A stretch of 64,000 bases of DNA from Acanthosepion lycidas (lineage: Eukaryota; Mollusca; Cephalopoda; Sepiida; Sepiidae): NCBI GenBank assembly GCA_963932145.1, contig OZ010574.1:86163938-86227937 (forward strand). Direction: 5' to 3'. Both the position numbers and the translations under genes were made by a program. Under the pieces are notes generated by a model that worked only from the letters and a program-made list of their open reading frames with translations, was not told the DNA's origin and ran no database searches. This document shows positions 11,448-22,053 of this stretch, piece after piece; positions within the stretch are counted from its first letter, which is position 1; every line of letters begins with the position of its first letter.

Positions 11448-13092
11448 CAAACTCTCCCTCTCGTCTTTGTGTCTGTCACTATTTCTTCTCCTCTCTATAT
11501 GTACATTTACTCTTTTACACTACTTTCTTTCGTTCTTTATATCTTTTTCTTTACTTCTAAAAATCGTCTATTTCTCTCTTTTCTGCTTCTCACTACTCCT
11601 CCTCCTTCCCTTGCTACATTTACTCTTTTACTCGGTTTGCTTTCTTGCAGTCTTCTTGCAGTCACTTCTCTCTTTTTCTCTCTTTTACTCGCTCCCTCTG
11701 TTCTCGTTCGCCTTTCTTTCTCTTTATATATACACTCTCTTTTTTTCTTTTCTTTCGGTGCTCTCCCTCTTCTCTTTCTTTATCTCAGTCAATGTCTCTC
11801 TTTCTTTCTGCCTCCTGTTATGCTTCATTCTTTCTCTGTCTTGATTTAATTGCCACTCCGGGCTTTTCTTTATTTCTTATTTCACAACCAATTCCAATTT
11901 TGAGTTGAAGGAGGTCGTTAACAGATCGGACGACTGACTTCATGTCGCTTTCTGCCATCAAATCAACGTTGATTTGTAAGAAGAGGCGTCATAATCAGCA
12001 CCCTCACATTTCTTTCGCTTTCGTTCACCCATACATTTCCTTCCTCTCCTCATTCTTCTTCTACTCCGCCTCCTCCTACTCCGCCTCCTTCTACTCCGCC
12101 TCCTTCTACTCCGCCTCCTCTTCCTTTCTTACGTTTTCACCTTTTATTTGATTTAAAAATGGTGGACACTTTATTTCCCAAAGTAATTTCTGCGTTCTCT
12201 TTCTTTTTCATCCAATTTTTTTTTTTTTTCATAAAAGCTTATTACTTTTCTCCACTTATTCTCTTCGTCTTTTCATCCCACCGTCTTTGTGAATGTCAAT
12301 TTGTGTTTTGTGTTCTCCTGAAGGTTTCGTTTTTCATCTCGATTTAATTTCTTCATTCGCCCGTTACCATTTAAATCTCTTATTGTCTCAAATATCCTTC
12401 TTTTTCTTTGTTCTCCTCCTCTTCCTCCTCCTCCTTCTCCTCCTCATCTTCCTCCCCCTCCTCTTTATTGTTTGATAATGATGACCAACGACCTATTACA
12501 GACTGTCAAGTTAACACCTCGAGTTGACATATTCAGCTTCGGATTTAATTTACAAGTTTCCGACTTCCGATATGATTTTTTTTTTTTTCTGATTTTTTTT
12601 TTTTTTCAAGATAATTTCTTTTCTGCTTTCTTTCTGTCTTTTCCCTTATTCTTTCTATCCTTTTCTTTAGTTCCCTTCTTTTTTCTCACCACCCTTATTT
12701 CTTGAATTTTGTTTCTTCACTTTTTTCTTTATTCTTTTTATTTAGTTCTTTCGTTTTCTTCATTCCGTTCTTTCTTTTTATTTCTTCTTTTTATTATCTT
12801 CTTTCCTCATTTGTATCTAATTTTTCTATAGTAGAAAGAAAAAAGAAAAGATAGAGATGAGGAAGGAAAACAATAAATTTCTTTATTTCTTTTCCTTTTT
12901 TCTTCTACATTATATTTATTTCTCTCATTTTCTTCTTTCTTTTTCTTTCTTTTTTTCTTTCTCTTTTCTGCTTCTTTCTTTACTTTCTCTTTTCTACTTT
13001 CTTGATATCTATCATTTCTTATTTCACTCTTTTTTCTTTCTATTATTTTCTTTCTTTCTCCTTTCTATCGCCGTTTCTTTTTTCTTACTTTA
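11448..13092 (+). repeat. Long pyrimidine-rich tract
   Basis: About 1.6 kb in which the plus strand is very T+C rich. It includes a 15-bp tandem repeat at about 12060-12121 (CTACTCCGCCTCCTT type) and long T runs near 12210 and 12580-12607. All open frames here are Phe/Leu/Ser low complexity and are left out. A short purine interruption lies at 12832-12875. Confidence 0.85.
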
Positions 13093-13159
13093 AGTGGGAA
13101 TAACAAAACTATATGTTAATGTAAGATAGTAATATCGTAATGCAACACGATTAGCAAAA

Positions 13160-13890
13160 AAGATAGCTAAATCGGTTTATCAATCCTTTCTCATCAGAGC
13201 TAAACCGCTTTATCCACCCTCTCTCATCAGATCTGAGTCGGTTTATCGGTCCTCTCTTATCAAAGATAAATTAGTTATTCGGTCCTCTCTTATCAGAGAT
13301 AAATTAGTTATTCGGTCCTCTCTTATCAGAGATAAATTAGTTATTCGGTCCTCTCTCATCAGATCTAAATCGGTTTATCGTTCCTCTGTTATCACTGCTA
13401 AACCGGTTTATCGGTCCTCTCTCAGATCTGAGTCTGTTTATCGGTCCTCTCTTATCAGAGATAAATTAGTTATTCGGTCCTCTCTCATCAGATCTGAGTC
13501 GGTTTATCAATCTTTTCTAATCAGAGCTAAACCGCTTTATCCGCCCTCTCACATCAGATCTGAGTCGGTTTATCGGTCCTCTCTTATCAGAGATAAATTA
13601 GTTATTCGGTCCTCTCTCATCAGATCTAGATCGGTTTATCGTTCCTCTGTTATCACTGCTAAACCGGTTTATCGGTCCTCTCTCAGATCTGAGTCGGTTT
13701 ATCGGTCCTCTTTTATCACATCTAAACCGCTTTATCCACCCTCTCTCATCAGATCTGAGTCGGTTTATCGGTCCTCTCTTATCAGAGATAAATTAGTTAT
13801 TCGGTCCTCTCGCATCAGATCTGAATCGGTTTATCGTTCCTCTGTTATCACAGCTAAACCGGTTTATCGATCCTCTCTCATCAGAGCAAA
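13160..13890. repeat. 33-bp minisatellite with several variant units
   Basis: About 22 tandem units. Variants include ATCAGAGATAAATTAGTTAT + TCGGTCCTCTCTT and ATCAGATCTGAGTCGGTTTA + TCGGTCCTCTCTT, both 33 bp. Variants with GCTAAACCG also occur, and a group of variants recurs in similar order, giving a higher-order pattern. Units carry small palindromes (AGATCT, TATCAGAGATA). There are no unique spacers, so this is not a CRISPR array. Confidence 0.9.
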
Positions 13891-14079
13891 GATCGAGAAT
13901 AAAATGTGCACGGTAACTAAAAATGAAAACTGAAGAAAGATGTTATATGAAAGAAAATATAAAACAAACCAATTACCTTTAAGCACACCTCCTTCTCCTT
14001 ACAGGGAGGCGGCTGGTCGAACTTAACGTAAACAGAATCTGACACTTTCAACTAAAACTCGGAATTAACCTTGCTTAGC

Positions 14080-14870
14080 ACTGAGAGCATGTCTTGGATG
14101 TCCACTAATGAATTTATTGTATTTACGCACTAATGCAAATTGTTCACCTTGCCCTTGCGAATATTAGCTAGTGCGTACTGACTGATAACTGCTTCCAAAC
14201 TTTGACCCGTTCTACCAACATAGTCAGCACCTGACTGATGAAAATTACTGAACTGATATGATGGGCAGGTAGAATATATTTGATCGAGCACCCATCGGCG
14301 GAAAGATAACAGTTCTTTTTGCATACACTGTTGAGCAAATCTTGTATCCAATTCACCAATCCACGGTACATGCAGACAGAAGAGACATTTCAGGAGGCCA
14401 GGCTGAATTGTATTTAACGTTAACGATTCAGCCTACATAGTCAGCATCTCACTGATGTCTCAATTAGAAAATCAGCGAACTGATATGATGGGCAGGTAGA
14501 ATATTCTTCCGGTTCGGTCTCAACATTTGGTCGAGCACCGATCGGCGGAAAGATAAGTTATTTTTGCATTATTTTAGCAAATCTTGTCTTCAGTTCACCA
14601 ATCCATGGTAGATGCATTGAGACATTCCTGGGGGCCAGTCAGTCTGAATTGAATCGAAAGTATGTCATGTAAAGGTCTATCATGTAAATTACCGAACTGA
14701 TATGACAGGATAGTCTCAACATTGCTTGAACAACGATTGACGAAAAGATAACTGTTTTTTTTTTTGTTTTGTTTTTTTACACACAGAAATCATCTTAAGA
14801 TACCTTCTACTCACATCACCAATCTACGAGACACACAAATAGACGGGATATTTCTGCTGGGCTGATACGG
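14080..14870 (-). pseudogene. Tandem fragments of a Penelope-like element
   Basis: The minus-strand translation of 14130-14351 ends with 'GADYVGRTGQSLEAVISQ', resembling the GIY-YIG endonuclease C-terminus of Penelope-like retroelements. Upstream residues ('DTRFAQQ') match the region that usually precedes it. A homologous block recurs at about 14436-14650 and, more decayed, at 14660-14850. Shared words include CTGATATGATGGGCAGGTAG, CGGCGGAAAGATAA and TTCACCAATCCA. Three imperfect tandem copies of about 220-300 bp are present. The family assignment is from remembered motifs. Confidence 0.5.
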
Positions 14871-14978
14871 CTAAGCTCACGAAATTGACACGTATTTTGC
14901 CGATGGTTGAACTGTACAAGTATCTAGCGGATATACATTCCCACTCAGAACTTTCTGGATTTTATTTATTCAATTTTA

Positions 14979-14987
14979 AACTTTTAC

Positions 14988-15059
<72 letters not shown>

Positions 15060-15069
15060 GTAAAAGTTC
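14979..15069. repeat. Hairpin: inverted arms around (TA)n
   Basis: AACTTTTACATTATATA at the left is the inverse of TATATAATGTAAAAGTT at the right. About 30 TA units lie between. Confidence 0.9.
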
Positions 15070-15071
15070 AA

Positions 15072-15118
15072 ATACTATTATACCTTCTACACACAGACAC
15101 GTGAACACACGCACACAA

Positions 15119-15171
<53 letters not shown>

Positions 15172-15223
15172 TGTGTGCGTGTGTCTGTGCCTTTGCGTCT
15201 GTGTGTAGGTGGTATAATAGTAT
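15072..15223. repeat. Hairpin: inverted arms around (CA)n/(TA)n
   Basis: The left arm ATACTATTATACCTTCTACA pairs imperfectly with TGTAGGTGGTATAATAGTAT at the right. (CA)n and GTGTGTCTGTG-type runs pair inside. Confidence 0.8.
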
Positions 15224-15255
15224 CCGAAACAAAAGTTAAAATGATGAAATAAAAT

Positions 15256-15332
15256 GGAAAATGTATTAACGGCCCGAGGAAGCCAAAGAGGGCATACATA
15301 CTCCGGCGAAATGCGTCGTTAATAAATTTTCC
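15256..15332. repeat. Hairpin: 16-bp inverted arms
   Basis: GGAAAATGTATTAACG at 15256-15271 and CGTTAATAAATTTTCC at 15317-15332 are inverted repeats with one mismatch. A (TA)n array follows at 15343-15400. Confidence 0.8.
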
Positions 15333-15336
15333 AATT

Positions 15337-15403
<67 letters not shown>

Positions 15404-15428
15404 TGTGTGTGTATTGGGGCAGCAGATC

Positions 15429-15716
15429 ATTATTCACACATATATTGTTAAATATAACAGACAACAAATGAGCTTTTATGTTTGATCATGAGCCGTTCTA
15501 AACTTCGTATAGTTGATTTAATTTCGGACGAAAATAAAGACAAAAATTGTCGAACATTTGATCTAAGCTTTTGGAACAGCATAATAAAAATATCCAAATG
15601 TTGGACAATTTTTGTCTTTATTTTCGTCCGAAATTAAATCAACTATACGAAGTTTAGAACGGCTCATGATCAAACATAATAGACATTCGTTGTTTGCTAT
15701 ATTTAACAATATATGT

Positions 15717-15722
<6 letters not shown>
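15429..15722. repeat. Long inverted repeat, arms about 125-135 bp
   Basis: The sequence from about 15429 to 15562 is the near-perfect reverse complement of about 15595-15722. The arms include GATCATGAGCCGTTCTAAAC on the left and GTTTAGAACGGCTCATGATC on the right, plus TCGGACGAAAATAAAGAC and its complement. The loop is about 32 bp. A (TA)n then (GT)n array follows at 15720-15765. Minus-strand frames through it are not proteins. Confidence 0.92.
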
Positions 15723-15766
<44 letters not shown>

Positions 15767-15789
15767 ACGTACAAGTTTCATTAAAGACG

Positions 15790-16220
15790 ACAGATAAGGT
15801 ACTATGATTAAGCTTTTATTTAATTTCGTGCAGGTGCTTTCTTTCCTGGACACAAAGTGTGTAAAAACTGTTCAAAGGTTCTGCATACCCAAGCGCTTTC
15901 GTCTATTCTATTAGCCATTATCAAGATATATGTATATATGATTAATACAAATTTGTGACTTAGCTGAGTGATCTTATCAGTAATTTTCATTTATTTCAAT
16001 TTTATTTTTATTTCAAATATTTTAAAGAAGATAATACATTATTGTATTTGTAAAAAAATTAAATTCTGTCAAATATTCAGCAATTTTTAGTCAGTCTTAT
16101 AAATTATTCATTAACTCATATATTGTAAAATATCCAAGAATTCACAATAATTTCGATAAATTATTGAAAACAAAAAACCTGTTTAAATTTTAGCTACATT
16201 TTTTTTGTTCATTGTATTGG
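15790..16220. other. Unannotated AT-rich interval
   Basis: No gene, RNA or confident repeat is recognised between the inverted-repeat cluster and the 5S-like sequence. Confidence 0.5.
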
Positions 16221-16343
16221 GCTTACAGCCAGCCATATCACGTTGAAACACCAATTCTCGTCCGATCACCGAAGTTAAGCAACTTTGAACCTAGTCAGTA
16301 CTTAGATGGGTAACAGTTTAGGAATAACATGTGATGTAAGCTT
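16221..16343 (+). pseudogene. 5S rRNA pseudogene
   Basis: The block TCGTCCGATCACCGAAGTTA followed by AGCAAC, then GTCAGTACTTAGATGGGTAAC, is recognisable 5S rRNA. It includes the internal control region, and the 3' end GTAAGCTT pairs with the 5' GCTTAC. Length is about 123 nt versus the usual 120. Differences in conserved stem and loop positions and an apparent duplication of GCC near the 5' end argue for a pseudogene. A tRNA-like SINE head begins directly after it. Confidence 0.85.
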
Positions 16344-16344
16344 G

Positions 16345-16600
16345 GATACACGGTGATGTAATGGTTGACGGCTCGGAATAGTTCATTGGAAAGCTGAGTT
16401 CCAATTCCAGTCAGGTTAATTCGCTTAAGCGCAAAGTTATGTATCCACCGCTTTTCCCACCAGCTATGGGTTAAATAGTAGGACTTGTATCAGTAAATCA
16501 TTAATATATCCAAAAGAAATCTTGCAATCCAAAAACATTTTCTGGTTTTAAAATAACCTTCAAAAATTTGATAAGCCCTAAAAAAAATCATTGTAGTGGG
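16345..16600 (+). mobile_element. tRNA-derived SINE joined to the 5S pseudogene
   Basis: A-box-like GATGTAATGGTTGACG is followed by B-box-like GAGTTCCAATTCC. Then comes the shared SINE body GCTATGGGTTAAATAGTAGG and a tail near 16600. The 5S-like unit ends within a few bases of this head. This could be a 5S/tRNA composite retrogene or a chance insertion. Confidence 0.6.
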
Positions 16601-16609
16601 TTTCTCCTA

Positions 16610-17635
16610 AAATTAACAGTGCTTTTCTAACAAAAATAACGAGGAAATGAAATGTAGAACAACAATTTAGTTATTTTAGTAAAATATTTAGAAAAAAAAA
16701 ACGCTTGGAACCAAGAATTCCTTACATATTCCTGCTTTATTATTTATTCTTTTCGAAATTGGCCCAAAACGCATGAAGGTCATTAACTCATCACTTTAAG
16801 CGAAAACGTTACAGTGAGACTTTTGTAGCTTTTAAGGCAATCGGAATTTCAGAAACGTTACTTTTGAAGTCTATATTCAGAAATCTGTATTTAAGGATTT
16901 TGCCACACTGCAAAAAACTGTATATTTTTATTGTCCCCTTTGTAATTTTAACTTTGGGATAAGATTTTGTCCAGTTAAAGGGGATATTTGAGAAAGTACG
17001 GCATCTTTGAGTTTGCCAGTTCAACCGGAATGGATGCTCTTTCATCAAGTGTTTCGATATGCATTTCACACCCTTCTTCCGAATGCTGCATTAAATCTCC
17101 AACAAAGTGATCCTATCCCATCGCTTCAGAACAAATCTCGCTTCAGAACAAATCTCGCTTCAGAACAAATCTCGCTTCATCAATAAATCACAGATTTAAC
17201 AACGGATACTTAAACATCACTGAAAATTCAGTTAGACACTAAACAAACGGCAAGTGTAATTTTTATTAACAATTTCTAGCCTTTTATTTTTAAATGATCC
17301 CAACTGCTTAGGAGAAATCCTGTCACAGTTGGTGTTAAAAAAAAATGTGAGCAATCAACGTGGGCTTCTGCAAGGTCAAATTACATTTATTGGAGCGGCA
17401 TCTGTCGAGAGGGGCTTCGAGATCGACGCTTCAGCCGTAACAGCCATGATTCTTACAACAATGAAAAGCTAATGAATAAATCATTGGCAAAGTCTTTCGC
17501 GAAATCTCAAATCTTTCCTCAAGACAACTAGGTTCTATTTTCACTTGGTACTCCAAACTTGTGTCCTTGTGCCCAAATTTAGCTACACTTATAAAATAAA
17601 AATACCATTCCATCTTATCTATAGCTATACTTTCA
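16610..17635. other. Interval without recognised genes
   Basis: It holds AT-rich sequence and a short direct repeat of about 17 bp (CTCGCTTCAGAACAAAT, 3 copies near 17125-17175). Frames up to 113 codons overlap a trinucleotide repeat or lack any motif. Confidence 0.5.
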
Positions 17636-17639
17636 GTTA

Positions 17640-17699
17640 TTAAATAATAATAATAATAATAACAATAACAACAACAATAACAACAACAACAACAACAAC

Positions 17700-17744
<45 letters not shown>

Positions 17745-17745
17745 C
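17640..17745. repeat. (AAT/AAC)n trinucleotide microsatellite
   Basis: About 33 ATA/ACA triplets on the plus strand. The minus-strand poly-Tyr/Cys frame is an artefact. Confidence 0.95.
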
Positions 17746-17867
17746 AATGAAAATCAAGTTGTCGTAGTACAAGAAATAATAATCCGCTGGATTTCAAATC
17801 TAACGGTAATAGTTTTAAATCCCATACGTTAATTACTTTTCTTCACCGTCTTCTACATACCATGTTT

Positions 17868-18140
17868 TTTCGGGACATGGCGATTCCCTAAACGTAGCTT
17901 GGATGTGGCACAAGACCGAAAGTATGGAGCACTCAGTGAGGATCGAACTCACTATTCAGTCGTAATTGATCTAGCGAGAGAAGCTTGCTAATTACGCCAC
18001 GTCGAAGTGCCCCAAATTAATTTTCTAAGCGTAACCTGGATAGGGCACAAGGCTGAAAGTGTTGATCGAGCTTACTACTCAGTGGAAAATTATTTTTGTG
18101 ATTGAGCTTGCTGACCATTACACCACGTCGAAGTGCCCAA
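17868..18140 (-). mobile_element. Two adjacent tRNA-derived SINE heads (minus strand)
   Basis: The reverse complement of 17925-18005 reads GACGTGGCGTAATTAGCAAG (A-box-like), then GAGTTCGATCCTC (a good B-box). A second, diverged copy lies at 18011-18140, sharing CGACGTGG and the GGGCACAAG-type body. The two are in tandem and each is about 130 bp. Confidence 0.65.
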
Positions 18141-18149
18141 AGGTCGTGG

Positions 18150-18450
18150 TCGATCATGGCTCTTCACAGCTTTCTATACTTTGTAACTCATAGTAATTTT
18201 TGTCTTTTTAATATATCTCCCTCTCCTTTTCCCGTCATTCATTCATATAAGCTTCTTTTTCTTTTTTTTCAGGTAGGTGGACTGATGCCTAACTCTACCC
18301 CTTCGCCTTTGATTTGTCTTGCAAGTATCAAACTTTCAAAAGACCTCCCTTCTCATTGTGTGTCTCAGAAATTTCAAATTTTCTTTCTGATTCGAAATAT
18401 AAGTTTTGTTTTTCTTTCTGTTTTCCGTAACAGAACGATTCATCTAAGCA
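18150..18450 (+). repeat. Dispersed repeat shared with 42030-42360 and 55970-56275
   Basis: GATCATGGCTCTTCACA here aligns with GATCGTGGCTCTCCACA near 42034 and 55970, followed by related pyrimidine-rich sequence with TCTCCT and GCAAGTATC/GCAAGTGTC words. The open frames (MALHxFLxFV...) resemble each other because the DNA is repeated. I do not consider them a gene. Confidence 0.6.
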
Positions 18451-19005
18451 ACGCTTGAAAACTCACTATAAGAGAACAGTTGAAAGATCTTTTTTCTTAT
18501 TTAGAAAGTGAAATTGAAGATAGAACTAATTTGGTTCTAATTAAGAGTCATCAATTGAAATTAATGAAAGATGTAATAATAATACAAGAGAAGTACCTTA
18601 GAAGAGAGAATTTACATTAAAATAAATATAGAGTGATTGTTTTAAATATATCACTTATGATGGCTTCTCCGTGAGCTAGCTGGGAAAGGATTGTTGATAT
18701 TAGCGCAATTGCAAATTATAAACAGGCAAATACAGGGATAGACATTAACAATAGGCATTATTTGATTAGTTGGTCAATCGGAGGGGACAGTTACGCCCAG
18801 ATTTTTCAGGGAAGAAAAACTAATTTTATCAGAACTGGGTTTGGGGCGGGAGAGAAAAATGATCTAACAAAATATTGGCACTCAACCGCAGCTGATCGCT
18901 GTAGGTTGAGTCGGGGGATTTTTCATCGCGTCCATCAGGCCCAAAACAAGAAATTTTGGTTGTACTTTCAAAGCCAGTTTATAACTCTGTAATAAATCTA
19001 TTTTA

Positions 19006-19009
<4 letters not shown>

Positions 19010-19082
<73 letters not shown>

Positions 19083-19146
19083 TTTATTTAAAAATATGAT
19101 TCCAACTTTGCGAGTTGGAATCATATTTTTAAATAAATAATTATAT
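19010..19146. repeat. (TA)n array ending in a perfect 34-bp palindrome
   Basis: TA units run from about 19010 to 19078. They merge with an inverted repeat whose arms are 19074-19107 and 19113-19146, 34 bp each without mismatch. The 5-nt loop TTGCG lies at 19108-19112 and the innermost pairs are CCAACT/AGTTGG. A second (TA)n lies at 19259-19311. Confidence 0.95.
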
Positions 19147-19254
19147 TTATGCTCTACTTTCGTATCGAGTACTATTTTTTAAAAATAATTACAAAAATAC
19201 TAAGGAACTTTGGATTATTTACCAAACCAGTTTCTTTCCTATTTTCTACAATAT

Positions 19255-19314
<60 letters not shown>

Positions 19315-19468
19315 ATAATTTCAACTATTTTTTCCGGTGTTGATTATAAGTATCTTTTTTTGTCTCCATTTTTTTTAAAACTTCACCATTGCTCACATGT
19401 TCAGTCCATGATTTTCTCAGCATCGTTCTGCAGAACGATATTTCCGTTACTTCAAGTTTTTTTTTTTT

Positions 19469-20020
19469 TGTTGTATCCTTAAAAGTTTACAAACAGACAA
19501 AGATGGTACTCGAGTGGAAGGAACAGCAACAGAGGCGTAGATGAAAGAAAGAGAAGTTTATTTTAAAAGAGAATACACTACTGAAAGACAGGGAATTTAA
19601 CTAACACTTCCCGAATCCAATCTACAGTATATCCTGTACACACTACATATACTATTGATATAATCAGTCCACAACCTGTAATAGAGAGAGTAGAACATTC
19701 CATTACAACACCTCCCCCCGAGTTAATTTATTATTCGTCTTCTCAATTACTGTTTTATCCTTAAAAGTTTACAAACAGACAAAGATGGTTCTCGAGTGGA
19801 AGGAACAGCAATACGAGCGTAGATTAAAGAAAGAGAGGTTTATTTTAAAAGAGAATACACTACTGAAAGACAGGGGATTTAACTAACACTTCCCGAAGCC
19901 AGTCAGACTTATAGACAGACAGATGGACAGACTCTTGTATGTCCTGTGCACACTACATATATTACTGATATAGTCAGTCTACAATAGGTAATAGGGAGAG
20001 TGGGATATTCCATTACAACA
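19469..20020 (-). mobile_element. Miniature LTR retroelement (TRIM-like) with a 40-bp interior
   Basis: Two direct repeats, 19469-19710 (242 bp) and 19751-20020 (270 bp), each start TGTTG/TGTTT...ATCCTTAAAAG and end CATTACAACA, as LTRs do. The right copy has an extra AGACAGACAGA-type stretch. The interior is only 19711-19750. Read on the minus strand, it ends in a polypurine CGGGGGGAGG directly before the downstream LTR, the expected position of a plus-strand primer. Flanks on both sides are TTTTT, possibly a target duplication but weak because of the poly-T run. It has no coding capacity. Confidence 0.75.
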
Positions 20021-20189
20021 TTTTTCATTTGAGCCTATCGATTGACTTTGATACTTGTATGTGTATGTGCATTTCTACGTGTGTGGGGGGGTGTATGTCT
20101 ATGTTGCATGCATATACATGTTGTATGGTAAATGTTAATTTCTCGAAACGTCATTTGCACGTCGTCACCTGAGTAAAACAGGGTAGAAA

Positions 20190-20265
20190 TGTGCATCCCG
20201 GGTGGGTCTCGAAATCACGGCCAGCTGTTGTAGGGACATATCACATATGCTCTAAGTACTATAAC
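20190..20265 (-). mobile_element. Possible SINE head
   Basis: On the minus strand a B-box-like GATTTCGAGACCC lies downstream of TAGTACTTAGAGCATATG. This is a weak tRNA resemblance, and no SINE body shared with the others was found. Confidence 0.3.
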
Positions 20266-20479
20266 AAAACAGTACTGTAAATGGGTAAATTATGATGCTA
20301 TTTGTTAATGAGAATGAAAAAACACTTTTTTAACAGAATTTAAAATAGACTTTTCTTATATAAGTGAGATGAATGCATTCAAGATACAGCCACGAACTTC
20401 CTAAAAACAACACGAAGAACGTATTGATAAATTATTTAAATGTATTCTTTGAAGTTAACTTTCCGTTTTATTTCAAAGA

Positions 20480-21060
20480 TAATAATAGCCTAAAGCCAAT
20501 TCGTATAATATGAAAAATAAATTACCATGTGTAAATAAAGGTTTTAAGCATTTTTAAAACATTGGCACGGTCACTCAACATTCCTCGAACTGCCATTATA
20601 GACGAAAAATGTAAACAACAAATTAAAAAATCGTTTAAAAATCTAATATTTTTTTCTAAAGATGTTTTAAATTCAATTAGCAAATTTAGGGATAAATGAA
20701 CTGGATTTTGTAAACGAAATTCTTACTTTTTGCTTAAAAAATAATGAAAATATTGCTGGTTGCTTGTAATGTCATAGGTCAACAACAGTAGTTTTGTTCC
20801 ATAATTCCCGCATAAAAAACGCATAAAAAAAAACAAAAATTATAAAAATGTAATAATCTAGAAATCGGTATTCATGCTTAAAAATAAATTATCTTTAACC
20901 TTACGTAACCTATAGTTTAAGAATATCATTTTTAAAAATTTTATACGCTTTTAGGAAACTTAGTAGAATGAATAATTTTATTTTTGTACGATATTAGAAG
21001 TCGTTTTGATTTAGTTAAATAATACTTTTGAGTTTAACTCATTGTCTTTATTTTTTTTTT
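20480..21060 (+). repeat. Dispersed repeat, inverted relative to 24990-25560
   Basis: Blocks such as CTTTAACCTTACGTAACC and TGCCATTATAGACG, and the sequence around CATTGGCACGG, reappear as diverged reverse complements at 25020-25460. It is noncoding and AT-rich. The pair encloses about 4 kb. Confidence 0.55.
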
Positions 21061-21316
21061 TCTTGCCTGTTTGATGCTATAAAATATTCAGTTGCACCAA
21101 GTATGGCCTTTTTTTTAATTAATCTGAATTTATTATATAATTTATCATACACAATATCACTCTTTTGATAGAAAAGAGTAGTCGATGAAATGTGGTAATC
21201 CAGAATTATTTCATTTTTGAACATCTATACAAAAAATAATCTAACAGTTGCTAAAAGAAAATAATTTAAAAAAAAAAAAAAAAGGTTCGCACTCAAAAAC
21301 TTTTTTCGAACCGTCT

Positions 21317-21317
<1 letters not shown>

Positions 21318-21353
<36 letters not shown>
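21318..21353. repeat. (TAA)n microsatellite
   Basis: About 12 TAA units. A related interrupted (ATA)n array lies at 21550-21605. The 210-codon frame spanning both is Ile/Lys low complexity. Confidence 0.95.
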
Positions 21354-21355
<2 letters not shown>

Positions 21356-21975
21356 TCCTGGAAGTCCATGCCTCAAAGAGATACAAAAAATTGTTCTGAC
21401 AAGTACAGCCCACACTTTACGAAGGGCTTTATCGATATCATTTTTTTTTTTTTATTTGTCAGTGGAAAGTGTCATGATGCCATTTCTAACCTTAGTTCCC
21501 TGAGCGGGACCCGGAAAGAAATGTGTAAACGCCAGAAATCCAAGAAAATTATAATAATAATAATAATAATAACAATAATAATAATAATGATAATAATAAT
21601 AATATCAACAGCAATAATAATAGTATTAAAACTCTTGAACAGTAATGGGATAAATGTCAAAATCGCACTGAACAAAAGTTTGCGTTTTCTTTTTTTTCAA
21701 ATAATTAAGTGTAGTTTTTGTCTGCCCAATCTGAAAGAAAATAACGTTAAATTATGGAAGCACAATCACACACAAAAAACAAAACAAAAACATATTTTTT
21801 TACAAAAAAAACATTTTTTCAGTTTAATTGAATTATTTTTGGTAAGGTCTGGGATCAATTTTATGAATGTTCACGATTGATATTGCAATAAATGTTTTTA
21901 CTAAAAAAACAACATTTTGAGTGATTTTACTTGATATCACTTTCAAAAACTTTTGCAGACATACCCTCCACAAAA

Positions 21976-21979
<4 letters not shown>

Positions 21980-22050
<71 letters not shown>
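21980..22050. repeat. (TA)n microsatellite
   Basis: About 35 TA units. Confidence 0.97.

Positions 22051-22053
<3 letters not shown>

Noticed and set aside
13160..13890. CRISPR-like array of regularly spaced repeats
   Set aside because: Units are contiguous 33-bp tandem variants without unique spacers, in a eukaryotic repeat-rich context. This is a minisatellite.
15087..15467. 126-codon minus-strand frame
   Set aside because: It runs through (TA)n and (CA)n arrays giving Tyr/Ile and Cys/Val strings.
21248..21880. 210-codon plus-strand frame
   Set aside because: It is Ile/Lys-rich because of TAA and ATA microsatellites and A-runs. No domain.
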